In this document: positions 1-7,798 of the stretch, piece after piece | Layout: each line of letters starts with the position of its first letter | Numbering within the stretch: position 1 is the stretch's first letter | Assembly: GCF_024539675.1 (NCBI RefSeq) | Contig: NZ_JAHHIT010000074.1 | Span: 1 to 39,079 of the forward strand | DNA: 39,079 nt | Direction of reading: 5' to 3' | Source of the DNA: Streptomyces hilarionis | GTDB lineage: Bacteria > Actinomycetota > Actinomycetes > Streptomycetales > Streptomycetaceae | Program-made: the position numbers and the translations under genes | Notes under the pieces: model-generated | Seen by the model: the letters and a program-made list of their open reading frames with translations, nothing else | Told to the model about the DNA's origin: nothing | Databases searched by the model: none

Positions 1-734
1 GTGGTGAGTTCGGGGTCGAGGGCGGTGAGGGCGGCTTCGGCGGCGGTGCGGGCGTGGTCGATGTCGATGGGTGCGGGCGCGGTGCGCAGGGTGGTGCCGG
101 GGGTGGCGGTGATGCGGGTGGTGAGGGCGTGGGCGCGGACGTCGAAGGTCCAGGAGGGGACGTCGGCGGCGAGGTGGAGGAAGTGGCGGTGGCCGAGTCC
201 GAGGAGGTGGTCGGCGAGTTGGTGGGCGCCGTCGGCGATGTCGAGGTTGACGGTGGCGGCGCCGAGGCTTCCGGCGGGGTCGCTGTCGAGCATGACGAGG
301 GGGAGTTGGTCGCCGCGGATGGCGGTGAGGGCGTCGGCGGCCATGGAGGAGGCCAGGACGCCGTCGAGGGCGGCCTGGGCTGAGGCGAACGGGTCGCGGG
401 CCGGGCCGACGCCTTCGGGGGAGGGGTAGAGGACGACGCCGAAGCCGTGTGCGGCGGCCACGCGGGCGGCTCCGGTGTAGACGCCGGCGAAGAACTCGGT
501 GGTGAGGGCGGGGACGACGAGGAGGACGGTGCGGGTGCGGCCGAGGCGGAGGTTGCGGGCGGCGAGGTTGGGGCGGTAGTCGAGTGCGCGGGCCGCTTCG
601 CGTACGCGCTGGGCGGTGGTCTCGGAGACGCGGCCGCGCCACTTGTCGCCGAGGACGAGGGAGACGGCGGCCTGGGAGACGCCCGCGGCCTGGGCGACGT
701 CGCGGCTCGTGGGGCGGGTGCTACCTCGTGCCAC
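1..734 (-). CDS. LacI-family transcriptional regulator, C-terminus cut by window edge
   Basis: Reading the minus strand from a GTG at 734 gives about 244 residues that run off the left edge without a stop. The N-terminus is a LacI helix-turn-helix (TSRDVAQAAGVSQAAVSLVL, about residues 9-28), followed by the hinge region (YRPNLAARNLR) and the start of a periplasmic-binding-protein-like sensor domain (TRTVLLVVPALTTEFFAGVY). An AAGGAG ribosome site at 745-750 supports the start. Such proteins are cytoplasmic repressors that release DNA on binding a small ligand, often a sugar. The gene is divergent from the MFS transporter at 856, and an inverted repeat lies between them, so the transporter is the obvious candidate target. 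The ligand cannot be read from the sequence. Confidence 0.93.
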   Translation of the reverse strand, partial: MARGSTRPTSRDVAQAAGVSQAAVSLVLGDKWRGRVSETTAQRVREAARALDYRPNLAARNLRLGRTRTVLLVVPALTTEFFAGVYTGAARVAAAHGFGVVLYPSPEGVGPARDPFASAQAALDGVLASSMAADALTAIRGDQLPLVMLDSDPAGSLGAATVNLDIADGAHQLADHLLGLGHRHFLHLAADVPSWTFDVRAHALTTRITATPGTTLRTAPAPIDIDHARTAAEAALTALDPELT

Positions 735-778
735 GGTGGGCCTGCTCCTTCGTCTGGACTGGCGAACAGCGCACATGG

Positions 779-805
779 TACGTATGACAAAAGACGTTAT
801 ACGTA
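779..805. promoter_or_regulatory. Inverted repeat between lacI-like gene and MFS gene (candidate operator)
   Basis: TACGTAT at 779-785 and its exact reverse complement ATACGTA at 799-805 are separated by 13 bp. The stretch is locally AT-rich in a very GC-rich region and sits in the divergent promoter region. Its location suggests an operator for the adjacent LacI regulator, but the 13-bp spacing is wider than a classical LacI-family site. Confidence 0.4.
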
Positions 806-855
806 AAACCTCGGGGTGGCTCATCGCCTCGGGCGAGCCGAGGGAAGGGTGGGAC

Positions 856-2115
856 ATGGCCGGGGGGTACCTGGAGATCCTCAGGACGAGGCATGCGGCC
901 CGGTTGCTGGCCGGCACGCTGGTGGGGCGGCTGCCGAACGCCACGGCCGCGATCGCGATCGTGCTGTTCGTGCGGGCGGAGGGCGGCACGTACAGCCTGG
1001 CGGGGGCGCTCGCGGCGGTGTACGGCGTGGCCAACGCCGTGGGGCAGCCCTCGCTGGGGCGGCTGGTCGACGTGTACGGGCAGCCGCGGGTCCAGTTGCC
1101 GGCGGCGGTGGCCTCGGCGCTGGCGATGACGGTGTTCGTGTTCGCGGGCACCGGTTCGCTGCCGGTGGCCTACGCGGCGGTGGCGGCGGCGGGGCTCTTC
1201 ACGCCGCCCCTGGAGGGCGGTCTGCGGGCGCTGTGGCCGGGGGTGCTGCGGCGCGAGGACCAGGTGCACACCGCGTACGCGATGGACGCGGTGGCGCAGG
1301 AGGTGATGTTCACCGTCGGGCCGTTGCTGCTGACGGTGTGCGTGTCGCTGTGGTCGGCGCAGGTGGCGTTGCTGGTGCTGAACGCCCTGGGGGTGCTGGG
1401 CGCGCTGTGGGTGGTCGTGTCGCCGCCGTCGCGCGGGTGGCGGTCGGCCCCGCGTGAGGCGCACTGGCTGGGCGCGCTGCGCTCGCCGGGGCTGCTGGCG
1501 CTGCTGGGGGCGTTCCTGTTCGTGGGGGTGGCGCTGGGGTCGATCACGGTGGCGTCGGTGCCGTACGCGGACGGGCACGGCGGGGACGCGGTGTACGGCT
1601 GGCTGATGGCGGCGCTGGGGCTGGGCGCCCTGGTGGGCGGCGTCGTGTACGGGGCGCGGCGGTGGGCGGGGGCGCCGGAGCGGCGTCTGGTGGGTCTGGT
1701 GGCGGCTCTGGCGGTGTGTTACCTGCCGTTGATGCTGATGCCGGGTGCGGTGGCGATGGTGGCGCTGACGGCGTTGGCGGGGGTGTTCCTGGCTCCGGCC
1801 ATCGCGTGCGCGTTCGTCATCGTGGACCGGCACGCGCCGCGCGGGACGGTGACGGAGGCGTTCTCGTGGCTGGTGACGACCTTCACGGTGGGGGCGTCGG
1901 TGGGGACGGGGCTGGCGGGTCCGGTCGTGGAGGCCGGTGGCGCGTTGTGGGGGTTCGCGGTGCCGGGTGCGGCGGGCGCCGTGTCGTTGGTGGTTTTGCT
2001 GGCCACGGGGCGGGTAATGGGCGTTCCGGCCGGAAGCGGGGTGGTTGCGGCTTCATCGGAAAATGATCCAAACCGTGCTGCCGAACCCCGTTTCAGTTCA
2101 GGGGATCGGGCGTAA
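856..2115 (+). CDS. Major facilitator superfamily (MFS) transporter
   Basis: A 419-residue, very hydrophobic protein with about 12 predicted membrane segments, in the usual size range for an MFS permease. The loop after the second helix carries a glycine/arginine-rich stretch (QPSLGRLVDVYGQPR) that fits the MFS loop 2-3 motif. The in-frame ORF extends further upstream, but the ATG at 856 is preceded by a purine-rich stretch (GGGAAGGG near 842-849), and the predicted protein begins there just before the first helix. Substrate is unknown; the family includes drug and metabolite exporters. It diverges from the LacI regulator at 734 and ends 9 bp before pafA. The position between proteasome genes and pafA is a common Streptomyces arrangement; a link to pupylation is not implied. 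Confidence 0.85.
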   Translation: MAGGYLEILRTRHAARLLAGTLVGRLPNATAAIAIVLFVRAEGGTYSLAGALAAVYGVANAVGQPSLGRLVDVYGQPRVQLPAAVASALAMTVFVFAGTGSLPVAYAAVAAAGLFTPPLEGGLRALWPGVLRREDQVHTAYAMDAVAQEVMFTVGPLLLTVCVSLWSAQVALLVLNALGVLGALWVVVSPPSRGWRSAPREAHWLGALRSPGLLALLGAFLFVGVALGSITVASVPYADGHGGDAVYGWLMAALGLGALVGGVVYGARRWAGAPERRLVGLVAALAVCYLPLMLMPGAVAMVALTALAGVFLAPAIACAFVIVDRHAPRGTVTEAFSWLVTTFTVGASVGTGLAGPVVEAGGALWGFAVPGAAGAVSLVVLLATGRVMGVPAGSGVVAASSENDPNRAAEPRFSSGDRA

Positions 2116-2124
2116 TGTTCACTC

Positions 2125-3486
2125 ATGGACCGCCGCATTTTCGGGCTGGAGAACGAGTACGGCGTCACATGTACGTTCAGGGGACAGCGCCGGCTGTCTC
2201 CCGACGAGGTGGCGCGGTACCTCTTCCGCCGTGTCGTGTCATGGGGCCGAAGCAGCAATGTCTTTCTGCGGAACGGCGCCCGCCTCTATCTCGACGTGGG
2301 TTCGCATCCGGAATACGCGACACCGGAATGTGACAACGTGACCGAGCTGGTCACCCACGACAAGGCCGGCGAGCGCATTCTCGAGGGACTCCTGGTGGAC
2401 GCGGAGCGACGCCTGCACGAGGAAGGAATCGCGGGCGACGTCTACCTCTTCAAGAACAACACGGACTCGGCGGGCAACTCTTATGGTTGCCACGAGAACT
2501 ATCTGGTGGCGCGGCACGGGGAGTTCTCCCGTCTCGCGGACATCCTGATCCCGTTCCTGGTGACCCGGCAGCTGCTGTGCGGGGCGGGCAAGGTGTTGCA
2601 GACGCCCCGTGGGGCGGTCTACTGCGTCAGCCAGCGGGCCGAGCACATCTGGGAGGGCGTGTCCTCGGCGACGACGCGCTCGCGGCCCATCATCAACACG
2701 CGGGACGAGCCGCACGCGGACGCGGAGCGGTATCGGCGCCTGCACGTCATCGTGGGCGACTCGAACATGTCCGAGACGACGATGCTGCTGAAGGTCGGCG
2801 CGACGGATCTGGTGCTGCGCATGATCGAGGCGGGCACGGTGATGCGGGACCTGACGCTGGAGAACCCGATCCGGGCGATCCGCGAGGTCAGCCATGACAT
2901 CACGGGCCGGCGCAAGGTGCGGCTGGCCAGCGGGCGTGAGGCCTCCGCGCTGGAGGTGCAGCGCGAGTACTACGAGAAGGCCGTGGACTTCGTGGAGCGC
3001 CGCGGGATCCGCACCGGCACGGTCGACCAGGTCCTGGAGCTGTGGGGCCGCACGCTGGACGCGATCGAGGCGGAGGACCTCGACCGGATCGGCACCGAGA
3101 TCGACTGGGTGATGAAGTACAAGCTCATCGAGCGGTACCGGGCCAAGCACAACATGACGATGTCGCATCCGCGGGTCGCGCAGATAGACCTCGCCTACCA
3201 CGACATCCACCGTCGTCGTGGCCTGTACTACCTGCTGGAGCGCAAGGGGCAGGCCGCGCGGATCTGCAACGACCTGAAGATCTTCGAGGGCAAGTCGGTG
3301 CCGCCGCAGACGACCCGGGCGCGGTTGCGCGGCGACTTCATCCGCCGTGCGCAGGAGCAGCGCCGGGACTTCACGGTGGACTGGGTGCACCTGAAGCTGA
3401 ACGACCAGGCGCAGCGCACGGTGCTGTGCAAGGACCCGTTCCGTTCGGTGGACGACCGGGTGGAGAAGCTGATCGCCGGCATGTGA
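2125..3486 (+). CDS. pafA: Pup-protein ligase PafA
   Basis: A 453-residue carboxylate-amine ligase of the glutamine-synthetase-like Pup ligase family. It joins the C-terminal glutamate of Pup to substrate lysines using ATP, marking proteins in actinobacteria. The N-terminal motif IFGLENEYG places the metal-binding Glu at residue 9, and LYLDVGSHPEYATPE places the catalytic Asp at residue 57; both match the known PafA positions. Length is typical of the family, and the C-terminal domain is intact. The ATG at 2125 has no Shine-Dalgarno sequence, but a TAATGT element at 2113-2118 ends only 6 bp before it, so the message may be leaderless. Transcription probably ends at the strong hairpin at 3530-3560. 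Pup and Dop are not in the window. Confidence 0.97.
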   Translation: MDRRIFGLENEYGVTCTFRGQRRLSPDEVARYLFRRVVSWGRSSNVFLRNGARLYLDVGSHPEYATPECDNVTELVTHDKAGERILEGLLVDAERRLHEEGIAGDVYLFKNNTDSAGNSYGCHENYLVARHGEFSRLADILIPFLVTRQLLCGAGKVLQTPRGAVYCVSQRAEHIWEGVSSATTRSRPIINTRDEPHADAERYRRLHVIVGDSNMSETTMLLKVGATDLVLRMIEAGTVMRDLTLENPIRAIREVSHDITGRRKVRLASGREASALEVQREYYEKAVDFVERRGIRTGTVDQVLELWGRTLDAIEAEDLDRIGTEIDWVMKYKLIERYRAKHNMTMSHPRVAQIDLAYHDIHRRRGLYYLLERKGQAARICNDLKIFEGKSVPPQTTRARLRGDFIRRAQEQRRDFTVDWVHLKLNDQAQRTVLCKDPFRSVDDRVEKLIAGM

Positions 3487-3529
3487 GCAGGTGTTCCGCG
3501 CGTGCTCGGCGCGCGGGCGGAACGCAACA

Positions 3530-3560
3530 CGGGCACCGTACGTTTCCCGTACGGTGCCCG
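3530..3560 (+). terminator. Hairpin terminator after pafA
   Basis: A perfect 13-bp stem (CGGGCACCGTACG at 3530-3542 with its complement at 3548-3560) and a 5-nt loop TTTCC. There is no long U-tract, which is usual for Streptomyces terminators. Confidence 0.8.
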
Positions 3561-3621
3561 TTCCACGTCGTAGAGTTGCGCGCACGCCATCCGAAGATCG
3601 ACCGATTACGAGGCTTTCATC

Positions 3622-4626
3622 GTGCGCCGACGCTCCCTCATCCTTGCCGCCGTACCCGCGGGACTGGTCACGCTGTCCGCGTGCGGTGACGACAAGTCCG
3701 ATTCGAGCAAGGCGAGCGACAAGGCGTCGCCGTCGGCCTCGGCGCCGTCGGCCGCGCCTCCGCCGAAGATCGTGGACGGTCCGCTGCCGGCGATCACGGC
3801 CGGGGTGAAGTTCGGCGAGAAGCCGACGGTGGCCAAGGGTCCGGGCAAGCCGTCGGACCAGCTGGCGGTCAGGACGGTGATCGCGGGCGGCGGGAAGGCG
3901 GTCGCGGAGAACGACTACATCCAGGCCGACTACCTGGCGCAGGTGTGGGACACGGCGAAGGTGCTCACCAACACCTACGACCACAAGGTGCCGCTGCTGA
4001 CCCAGCTCGCGCAGGGCCAGACCCTGGAGGGCTGGCGCTACGCGCTGACGGGGAAGAAGGTGGGCAGCCGGGTGGAGTTCGCGGTGCCGCCGACCTGGGC
4101 GTTCGGCAAGCAGGGCAATCCGCAGGTCGGGGTGAAGGGCACCGACACGCTGGTGTTCGTGTTCGACATCAAGGACTCGTTCAACGCGAAGAGTTCGGCC
4201 AAGGGCAAGGACGTGCCGCAGGACGGGGCCGGCGTGCCGAAGGTGGGCACGAACACCGACGGCAAGGCGCCCTCGATCGACGTCCCCAAGACGAAGCCGC
4301 CGACGAAGCTGGTGTCGGAGTACGTGATCGAGGGGGACGGTCCCGTGCTCGCGGCGGCCGACACCGTGCTGGTGCAGTACAAGGGCGTCATCTGGGACAC
4401 GGGCAAGGAGTTCGACTCGACGTACAGCCGTGACGCGCTGACGTCGTTCTCGTTGCAGCAGGTGGTCAAGGGCTGGGCGCAGGGACTGACCGGCAAGAAG
4501 GTGGGCAGTCGGGTGCTCGTGGTGGTGCCGCCGGCCCTCGGGTACGGCGACAAGCCGCCGAGCGGCAGCGGCATCGAGAAGGACTCCACGATGGTGTTCT
4601 CGGTGGACATCCTCGCGAAGATGTGA
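3622..4626 (+). CDS. Lipoprotein with two FKBP-type prolyl isomerase domains
   Basis: 334 residues from a GTG start at 3622, with GAGG at 3610-3613. An N-terminal lipoprotein signal ends in the lipobox LSAC with Cys21, followed by a Ser/Ala/Pro-rich linker, so the protein should be anchored on the outer face of the membrane. Two FKBP domains follow, about residues 85-190 and 230-334. The second keeps the usual core (EFDSTYSR, VVKGWAQGL, GYGDK). In the first, the FDS segment is replaced by LTNTYD and only the GW and aromatic residues remain, so it may be a non-catalytic or substrate-binding copy. It likely assists folding of secreted proteins, which fits the Tat genes nearby. The next gene encodes a cytoplasmic single-domain FKBP. 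Confidence 0.93.
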   Translation: MRRRSLILAAVPAGLVTLSACGDDKSDSSKASDKASPSASAPSAAPPPKIVDGPLPAITAGVKFGEKPTVAKGPGKPSDQLAVRTVIAGGGKAVAENDYIQADYLAQVWDTAKVLTNTYDHKVPLLTQLAQGQTLEGWRYALTGKKVGSRVEFAVPPTWAFGKQGNPQVGVKGTDTLVFVFDIKDSFNAKSSAKGKDVPQDGAGVPKVGTNTDGKAPSIDVPKTKPPTKLVSEYVIEGDGPVLAAADTVLVQYKGVIWDTGKEFDSTYSRDALTSFSLQQVVKGWAQGLTGKKVGSRVLVVVPPALGYGDKPPSGSGIEKDSTMVFSVDILAKM

Positions 4627-4691
4627 GGTCGCCGAAGGTGTAAGACTGTCCGTGTTGTTGCCTTTCCGTGAGACATGCAGGAGCCAGTGAC

Positions 4692-5063
4692 GTGAGCATT
4701 GACAAGCCCGAGATCGACTTTCCCGGCGGCGAGCCCCCGGCGGACCTCGAGATCAAGGACATCTGGGAGGGCGACGGCGAGGTTGCGCAGGCCGGTCAGA
4801 CCGTCTCCGTCCACTACGTGGGTGTCGCGTTCAGCACCGGTGAGGAGTTCGACGCGAGCTGGAACCGCGGGACGCCGTTCCGTTTCCCGCTGGGCGGCGG
4901 CCGTGTCATCAAGGGCTGGGACCAGGGCGTGCAGGGCATGAAGGTCGGCGGGCGCCGCCAGCTGACCATCCCGGCTCACCTCGCCTACGGCGACCAGAGC
5001 CCGACGCCGGCGATCAAGCCCGGTGAGACGCTGATCTTCGTCGTGGACCTGCTCGGCGTCTGA
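4692..5063 (+). CDS. FKBP-type peptidyl-prolyl cis-trans isomerase, single domain, cytoplasmic
   Basis: 123 residues from the GTG at 4692, chosen because AGGAG at 4679-4683 lies 8 bp upstream; an in-frame ATG at 4668 has no such site. The FKBP pattern is complete: VSVHYVGV, the catalytic-pocket EEFDASWNRG, PFRFPLGGGRVIKGWDQG, GRRQLTIPAHLAYG and the C-terminal ETLIFVVDLLGV. There is no signal peptide, so it acts in the cytoplasm as a folding catalyst. It lies 65 bp after the lipoprotein FKBP and is closed by its own terminator, so it may have a separate promoter; TAAGACT at about 4641 is a possible -10 but is weak. Confidence 0.95.
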   Translation: MSIDKPEIDFPGGEPPADLEIKDIWEGDGEVAQAGQTVSVHYVGVAFSTGEEFDASWNRGTPFRFPLGGGRVIKGWDQGVQGMKVGGRRQLTIPAHLAYGDQSPTPAIKPGETLIFVVDLLGV

Positions 5064-5116
5064 CCGGCGCGTCGGCGGTCCGCACCGATCGCGGTGTGAC
5101 CGGCGCCGATCATTCG

Positions 5117-5154
5117 GGGCCCATGCCTGCCCGGGCATGGGCCCTCGGCTTTTG
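5117..5154 (+). terminator. Hairpin terminator after FKBP gene
   Basis: GGGCCCATGCC at 5117-5127 pairs with GGCATGGGCCC at 5134-5144 around a 6-nt loop, followed by TCGGCTTTTG, a short T-run. This is a good intrinsic terminator. Confidence 0.85.
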
Positions 5155-5179
5155 TCCGGGCGCCGCGGGGCGGTACGGT
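5152..5179 (+). promoter_or_regulatory. Candidate promoter of the pafBC operon
   Basis: TTGTCC at 5152-5157 and TACGGT at 5174-5179 are 16 bp apart, matching the -35/-10 pattern of vegetative Streptomyces promoters. It overlaps the tail of the preceding terminator and lies about 38 bp before pafB. The spacing is that of an ordinary promoter, not of the PafBC-activated class. Confidence 0.45.
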
Positions 5180-5217
5180 CTCGATCGTAAGCACCAAAGG
5201 GGAGGCGAAGGGCGTCG

Positions 5218-6219
5218 ATGGCCATTGCCAAGGCCGAGCGGCTGATGAACCTGGCGCTGTGTCTGCTCGGGACGCGCCGGCCGCTCAGCAAGCGCGAGCT
5301 GCGCGACTCCATCGAGGCGTACGTCGAGGCGTTCGGGCCGGGCAGGGGCGCGTCGTCCCGCGCGGGCGGCGGGTCGGCGGGGTCGGACGACTCCTTCAAC
5401 CGGATGTTCGAGCGCGACAAGGACGATCTGCGCGAGCTCGGCCTGGTCATCGAGACCGTGGAGAGCCTGGACGGCGAGATCGGCTATCTCGCGCGCCGTG
5501 ACAGCAACCGGCTGCCGCCCATCACCCTCGACGCCGAGGAGGCCGCGGCGCTCGGGCTGGCCGCCAAGGTGTGGCAGCAGGCCCGGTTGGCGGGCGCGGC
5601 CAGCGGCGCGTTGCAGAAGCTGCGGGCGGCGGGCCTCCCCGAGGACGTGGACCCCTACGAGGCCCATGGCGCGCTGGAGCCGCGGATCCCCGTGCACGAG
5701 GCGGCGTTCGAGCCGTTGATGCTGGCCTGCCGGGACCGTCGGCCCGTGGTGTTCGACTACCGCAAGGCCACCGCCGCGCGTCCGGAGCCGCGGCATGTCG
5801 AGCCGTGGGCGCTGGAGTGCTGGCGTGGTCACTGGTATCTGGCCGGTTTCGACCGTGACCGGGGCGCCGAGCGGGTGTTCCGGCTGTCGCGGATCACGGG
5901 CCGGGTGCGTTCGCGGGGGGCGGCGTTCACCGTGCCGGTTCCCGATGTCGTCACCGTGCGGGAGACGGTCGCGAGCTGGGCGGGGGAGACCGCCGACCGC
6001 AGCGCGCTGATCCGGCTGCGGACGGGGTCCGGGTACCCCTTGCGGGCGAAGGCCACCTCGGTGCGGGAACTCGGGGACGGCTGGGACGAGTTGGAGATTC
6101 CGTACGGGCACGGCCTGGACGCCTGGCTGGTGGAGTTCGGGCCGGACGTGGTGGTGCTGGAGCCGGCCGAGCTGCGGGCGGACGTCGTGGACCGGCTGCG
6201 GGCCGTGGCGAAGGGCTGA
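5218..6219 (+). CDS. pafB: WYL-domain transcriptional activator PafB
   Basis: 333 residues. The N-terminus is a winged-helix DNA-binding region (KAERLMNLALCLLGTRRPLSKRELRDSI), the middle is a WYL domain with the literal motif HWYL at residues 205-208, and the C-terminus is a WCX extension. PafB acts with PafC, encoded next, as a DNA-damage-responsive activator that redirects RNA polymerase to RecA-independent (RecA-NDp) promoters. The start at 5218 has GGGGAGG upstream. In most actinobacteria pafA, pafB and pafC are adjacent; here the two FKBP genes are interposed. A low-complexity Gly/Ser insert (GRGASSRAGGGSAGS, about residues 42-56) within the N-terminal region looks like a flexible loop. 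The helicase at 10441 carries a matching target promoter. Confidence 0.94.
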   Translation: MAIAKAERLMNLALCLLGTRRPLSKRELRDSIEAYVEAFGPGRGASSRAGGGSAGSDDSFNRMFERDKDDLRELGLVIETVESLDGEIGYLARRDSNRLPPITLDAEEAAALGLAAKVWQQARLAGAASGALQKLRAAGLPEDVDPYEAHGALEPRIPVHEAAFEPLMLACRDRRPVVFDYRKATAARPEPRHVEPWALECWRGHWYLAGFDRDRGAERVFRLSRITGRVRSRGAAFTVPVPDVVTVRETVASWAGETADRSALIRLRTGSGYPLRAKATSVRELGDGWDELEIPYGHGLDAWLVEFGPDVVVLEPAELRADVVDRLRAVAKG

Positions 6220-6237
6220 GGGGGAGCGAGCAACACA

Positions 6238-7299
6238 GTGGCAGGCAAACCGGTCAGGCCGGCGAACGCGATCGACCAGACCCGGCGGATGCTCTCCCTG
6301 GTGACGTATCTCAGGGAGCGGCCCGGCGCGCGCATCGAGGACGTGGCGCGCGCCTTCGGCATCACCGAGGACGAGCTGGTGTCCGACCTCGACGTGCTGC
6401 CCATGTGCGGGACCAGTTTCCGTGGCGGCGACCTTCTCGACATCGACACCGACGGCGAGCGGATCTGGTGGCACAACCCGGCCGCGCTGGGCGCCGACGC
6501 CGCCGAGCCGCTGCGGCTGGCCGCCGACGAGGCGACCGCGCTGCTGGTGGCGGCCCGGGCCGTGGCCACGCTGCCGGGGCTGCGCGAGGGCGACCGGCAG
6601 GCGCTGCTGCGGGCCACGGCGAAGGTGGAGGCGGCGGCCGGCGAGGCGGCGGGGGCGAGTGCGCGTCTGTCGGTGACGTTCGAGTCGGAGGGCGGGGTCT
6701 TCGCGGACGTCGACCGGGCGATCTCCGAGCGGCGCCGGCTGTGGATCCGTTACTACTCGCCCGCTCGCGACGAGCTCAGCGAGCGCGAGATCGACCCGAT
6801 CCGGCTGGTCAGCGTCGGCCACACCTATGTGGAGGCCTGGTGCCGCCGCTCCGAGGCGCGCCGCACGTTCCGGCTGGACCGGGTCGCCGAGATCAAGATC
6901 CTCGACGAGCCCTCGGCGCCGCCGGAGATCGAGATGCGCGACCTGTCGGAGGGGCTGGTGCAGCCGGCCGCGGAGGATCCGGAGGTCGTGGTCGAGGTGG
7001 GCCCGGGCGGCCGGTGGGTCGCCGAGTACTACCCGCACGACCGTGCCGATGAACTGCCCGAGGGCGGTCTGCGTATTGCTCTGCGTACGCCCGACCCCAC
7101 CTCGCTGAGGCGGCTGGCCCTGCGGCTCGGCCGCGACGGCCGGATCGTGTCGCCGCCGGAGCTCGCGGACAGCGCCCGCCGGGCCGCCCGCGAGGCGCTG
7201 TCGGCGTACGACGGGATCGAGGCGGGCGGCGCGGGGGGCGAGCCGCCCGCGGTGCACGGCGAGGGTCGGTTCGACGCAGGGGAGCGGGGGGAGTCGTGA
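6238..7299 (+). CDS. pafC: WYL-domain transcriptional activator PafC
   Basis: 353 residues from the GTG at 6238, with GGGGGAG just upstream; 18 bp after pafB and so co-transcribed. Architecture mirrors PafB: N-terminal winged helix (ARIEDVARAFGITEDELVSDLDVL), WYL domain (HTYVEAWCRRSEARRTFRLDRI) and C-terminal WCX domain. The WYL signature itself is degenerate, reading YVEAW at 197-201, which is usual for PafC. PafB and PafC work as a pair; the WYL domains are thought to sense single-stranded nucleic acid. A 30-residue Gly/Ala-rich tail after the WCX domain looks disordered. Its stop overlaps the start of the zinc-ribbon gene by 4 bp, which makes translational coupling likely. Confidence 0.93.
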   Translation: MAGKPVRPANAIDQTRRMLSLVTYLRERPGARIEDVARAFGITEDELVSDLDVLPMCGTSFRGGDLLDIDTDGERIWWHNPAALGADAAEPLRLAADEATALLVAARAVATLPGLREGDRQALLRATAKVEAAAGEAAGASARLSVTFESEGGVFADVDRAISERRRLWIRYYSPARDELSEREIDPIRLVSVGHTYVEAWCRRSEARRTFRLDRVAEIKILDEPSAPPEIEMRDLSEGLVQPAAEDPEVVVEVGPGGRWVAEYYPHDRADELPEGGLRIALRTPDPTSLRRLALRLGRDGRIVSPPELADSARRAAREALSAYDGIEAGGAGGEPPAVHGEGRFDAGERGES

Positions 7300-7586
7300 G
7301 CGAGACGACGGCGTCCGGTGTGCGGGGCATCTCGGCGGCTTCCGCGTTCGCGGGGATGCGCAACGTGGCCCCGGTGCGGTTCAGAGCCGGGTGCCCGGAC
7401 TGCCGGGGCGCTTTCGAGCTCGCGGCGAGCGCGCTGCGGCTGGCGATCGGCGCCTCCAGCCGCACCACCTTCTACTCCTTCACCTGCCCGGACTGCGGGG
7501 CGGCGGTGCGCAAGCCGGCCGGCGAGCGGATCGTGGAGCTGCTGACCGGCGGCGGGGTCCGGACCCTGCGCCTGCACGCCCCGTAG
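7296..7586 (+). CDS. Small zinc-ribbon protein of unknown function, coupled to pafC
   Basis: 96 residues starting at a GTG that overlaps the pafC stop (GTGA). Two CPDC pairs, at residues 33-36 and 64-67, should bind one zinc ion as a zinc ribbon. No enzyme signature is visible. Because it is translationally coupled to pafBC, a role alongside the DNA-damage activators is possible, for example as a nucleic-acid or RNA polymerase accessory, but this is inference only. I do not recognise a named family. Confidence 0.85.
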   Translation: MSETTASGVRGISAASAFAGMRNVAPVRFRAGCPDCRGAFELAASALRLAIGASSRTTFYSFTCPDCGAAVRKPAGERIVELLTGGGVRTLRLHAP

Positions 7587-7603
7587 GGGTCTAGGCTCGC
7601 TCC

Positions 7604-7798
7604 ATGTTCTGGGCGATGTTCGCGGTTGCATGGGGTTTTGCCGGTCTGGCCGTTCTCGCGGTGTTCGCCGTGCGGGTCTTCGTCGAGGCGCAGCGGCTGG
7701 GGCGGCAGGTCGCGGAGTCGGCACGCCGTGTCGACCGGGCCGCTCAGGACCTGGAGCGGGCGGCGGCGAGCGCGGCGCGCGCCGTGGACACCCTGTGA
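7604..7798 (+). CDS. Small single-pass membrane protein with a coiled-coil tail
   Basis: 64 residues: an N-terminal membrane segment (about residues 2-24, MFWAMFAVAWGFAGLAVLAV) followed by a charged, heptad-like helix rich in Ala, Arg and Gln (VAESARRVDRAAQDLERAAASAARAVDTL). The layout resembles DUF948-type small membrane proteins, but I cannot assign a function. It lies 17 bp after the zinc-ribbon gene and is probably the last gene of the pafBC operon, because a 307-bp gap follows. Confidence 0.75.
   Translation: MFWAMFAVAWGFAGLAVLAVFAVRVFVEAQRLGRQVAESARRVDRAAQDLERAAASAARAVDTL

Noticed and set aside
5152..5179. RecA-NDp element before pafB (autoregulation by PafBC)
   Set aside because: TTGTC is present, but the distance to the -10 box is that of an ordinary promoter and the RGTG part is missing.
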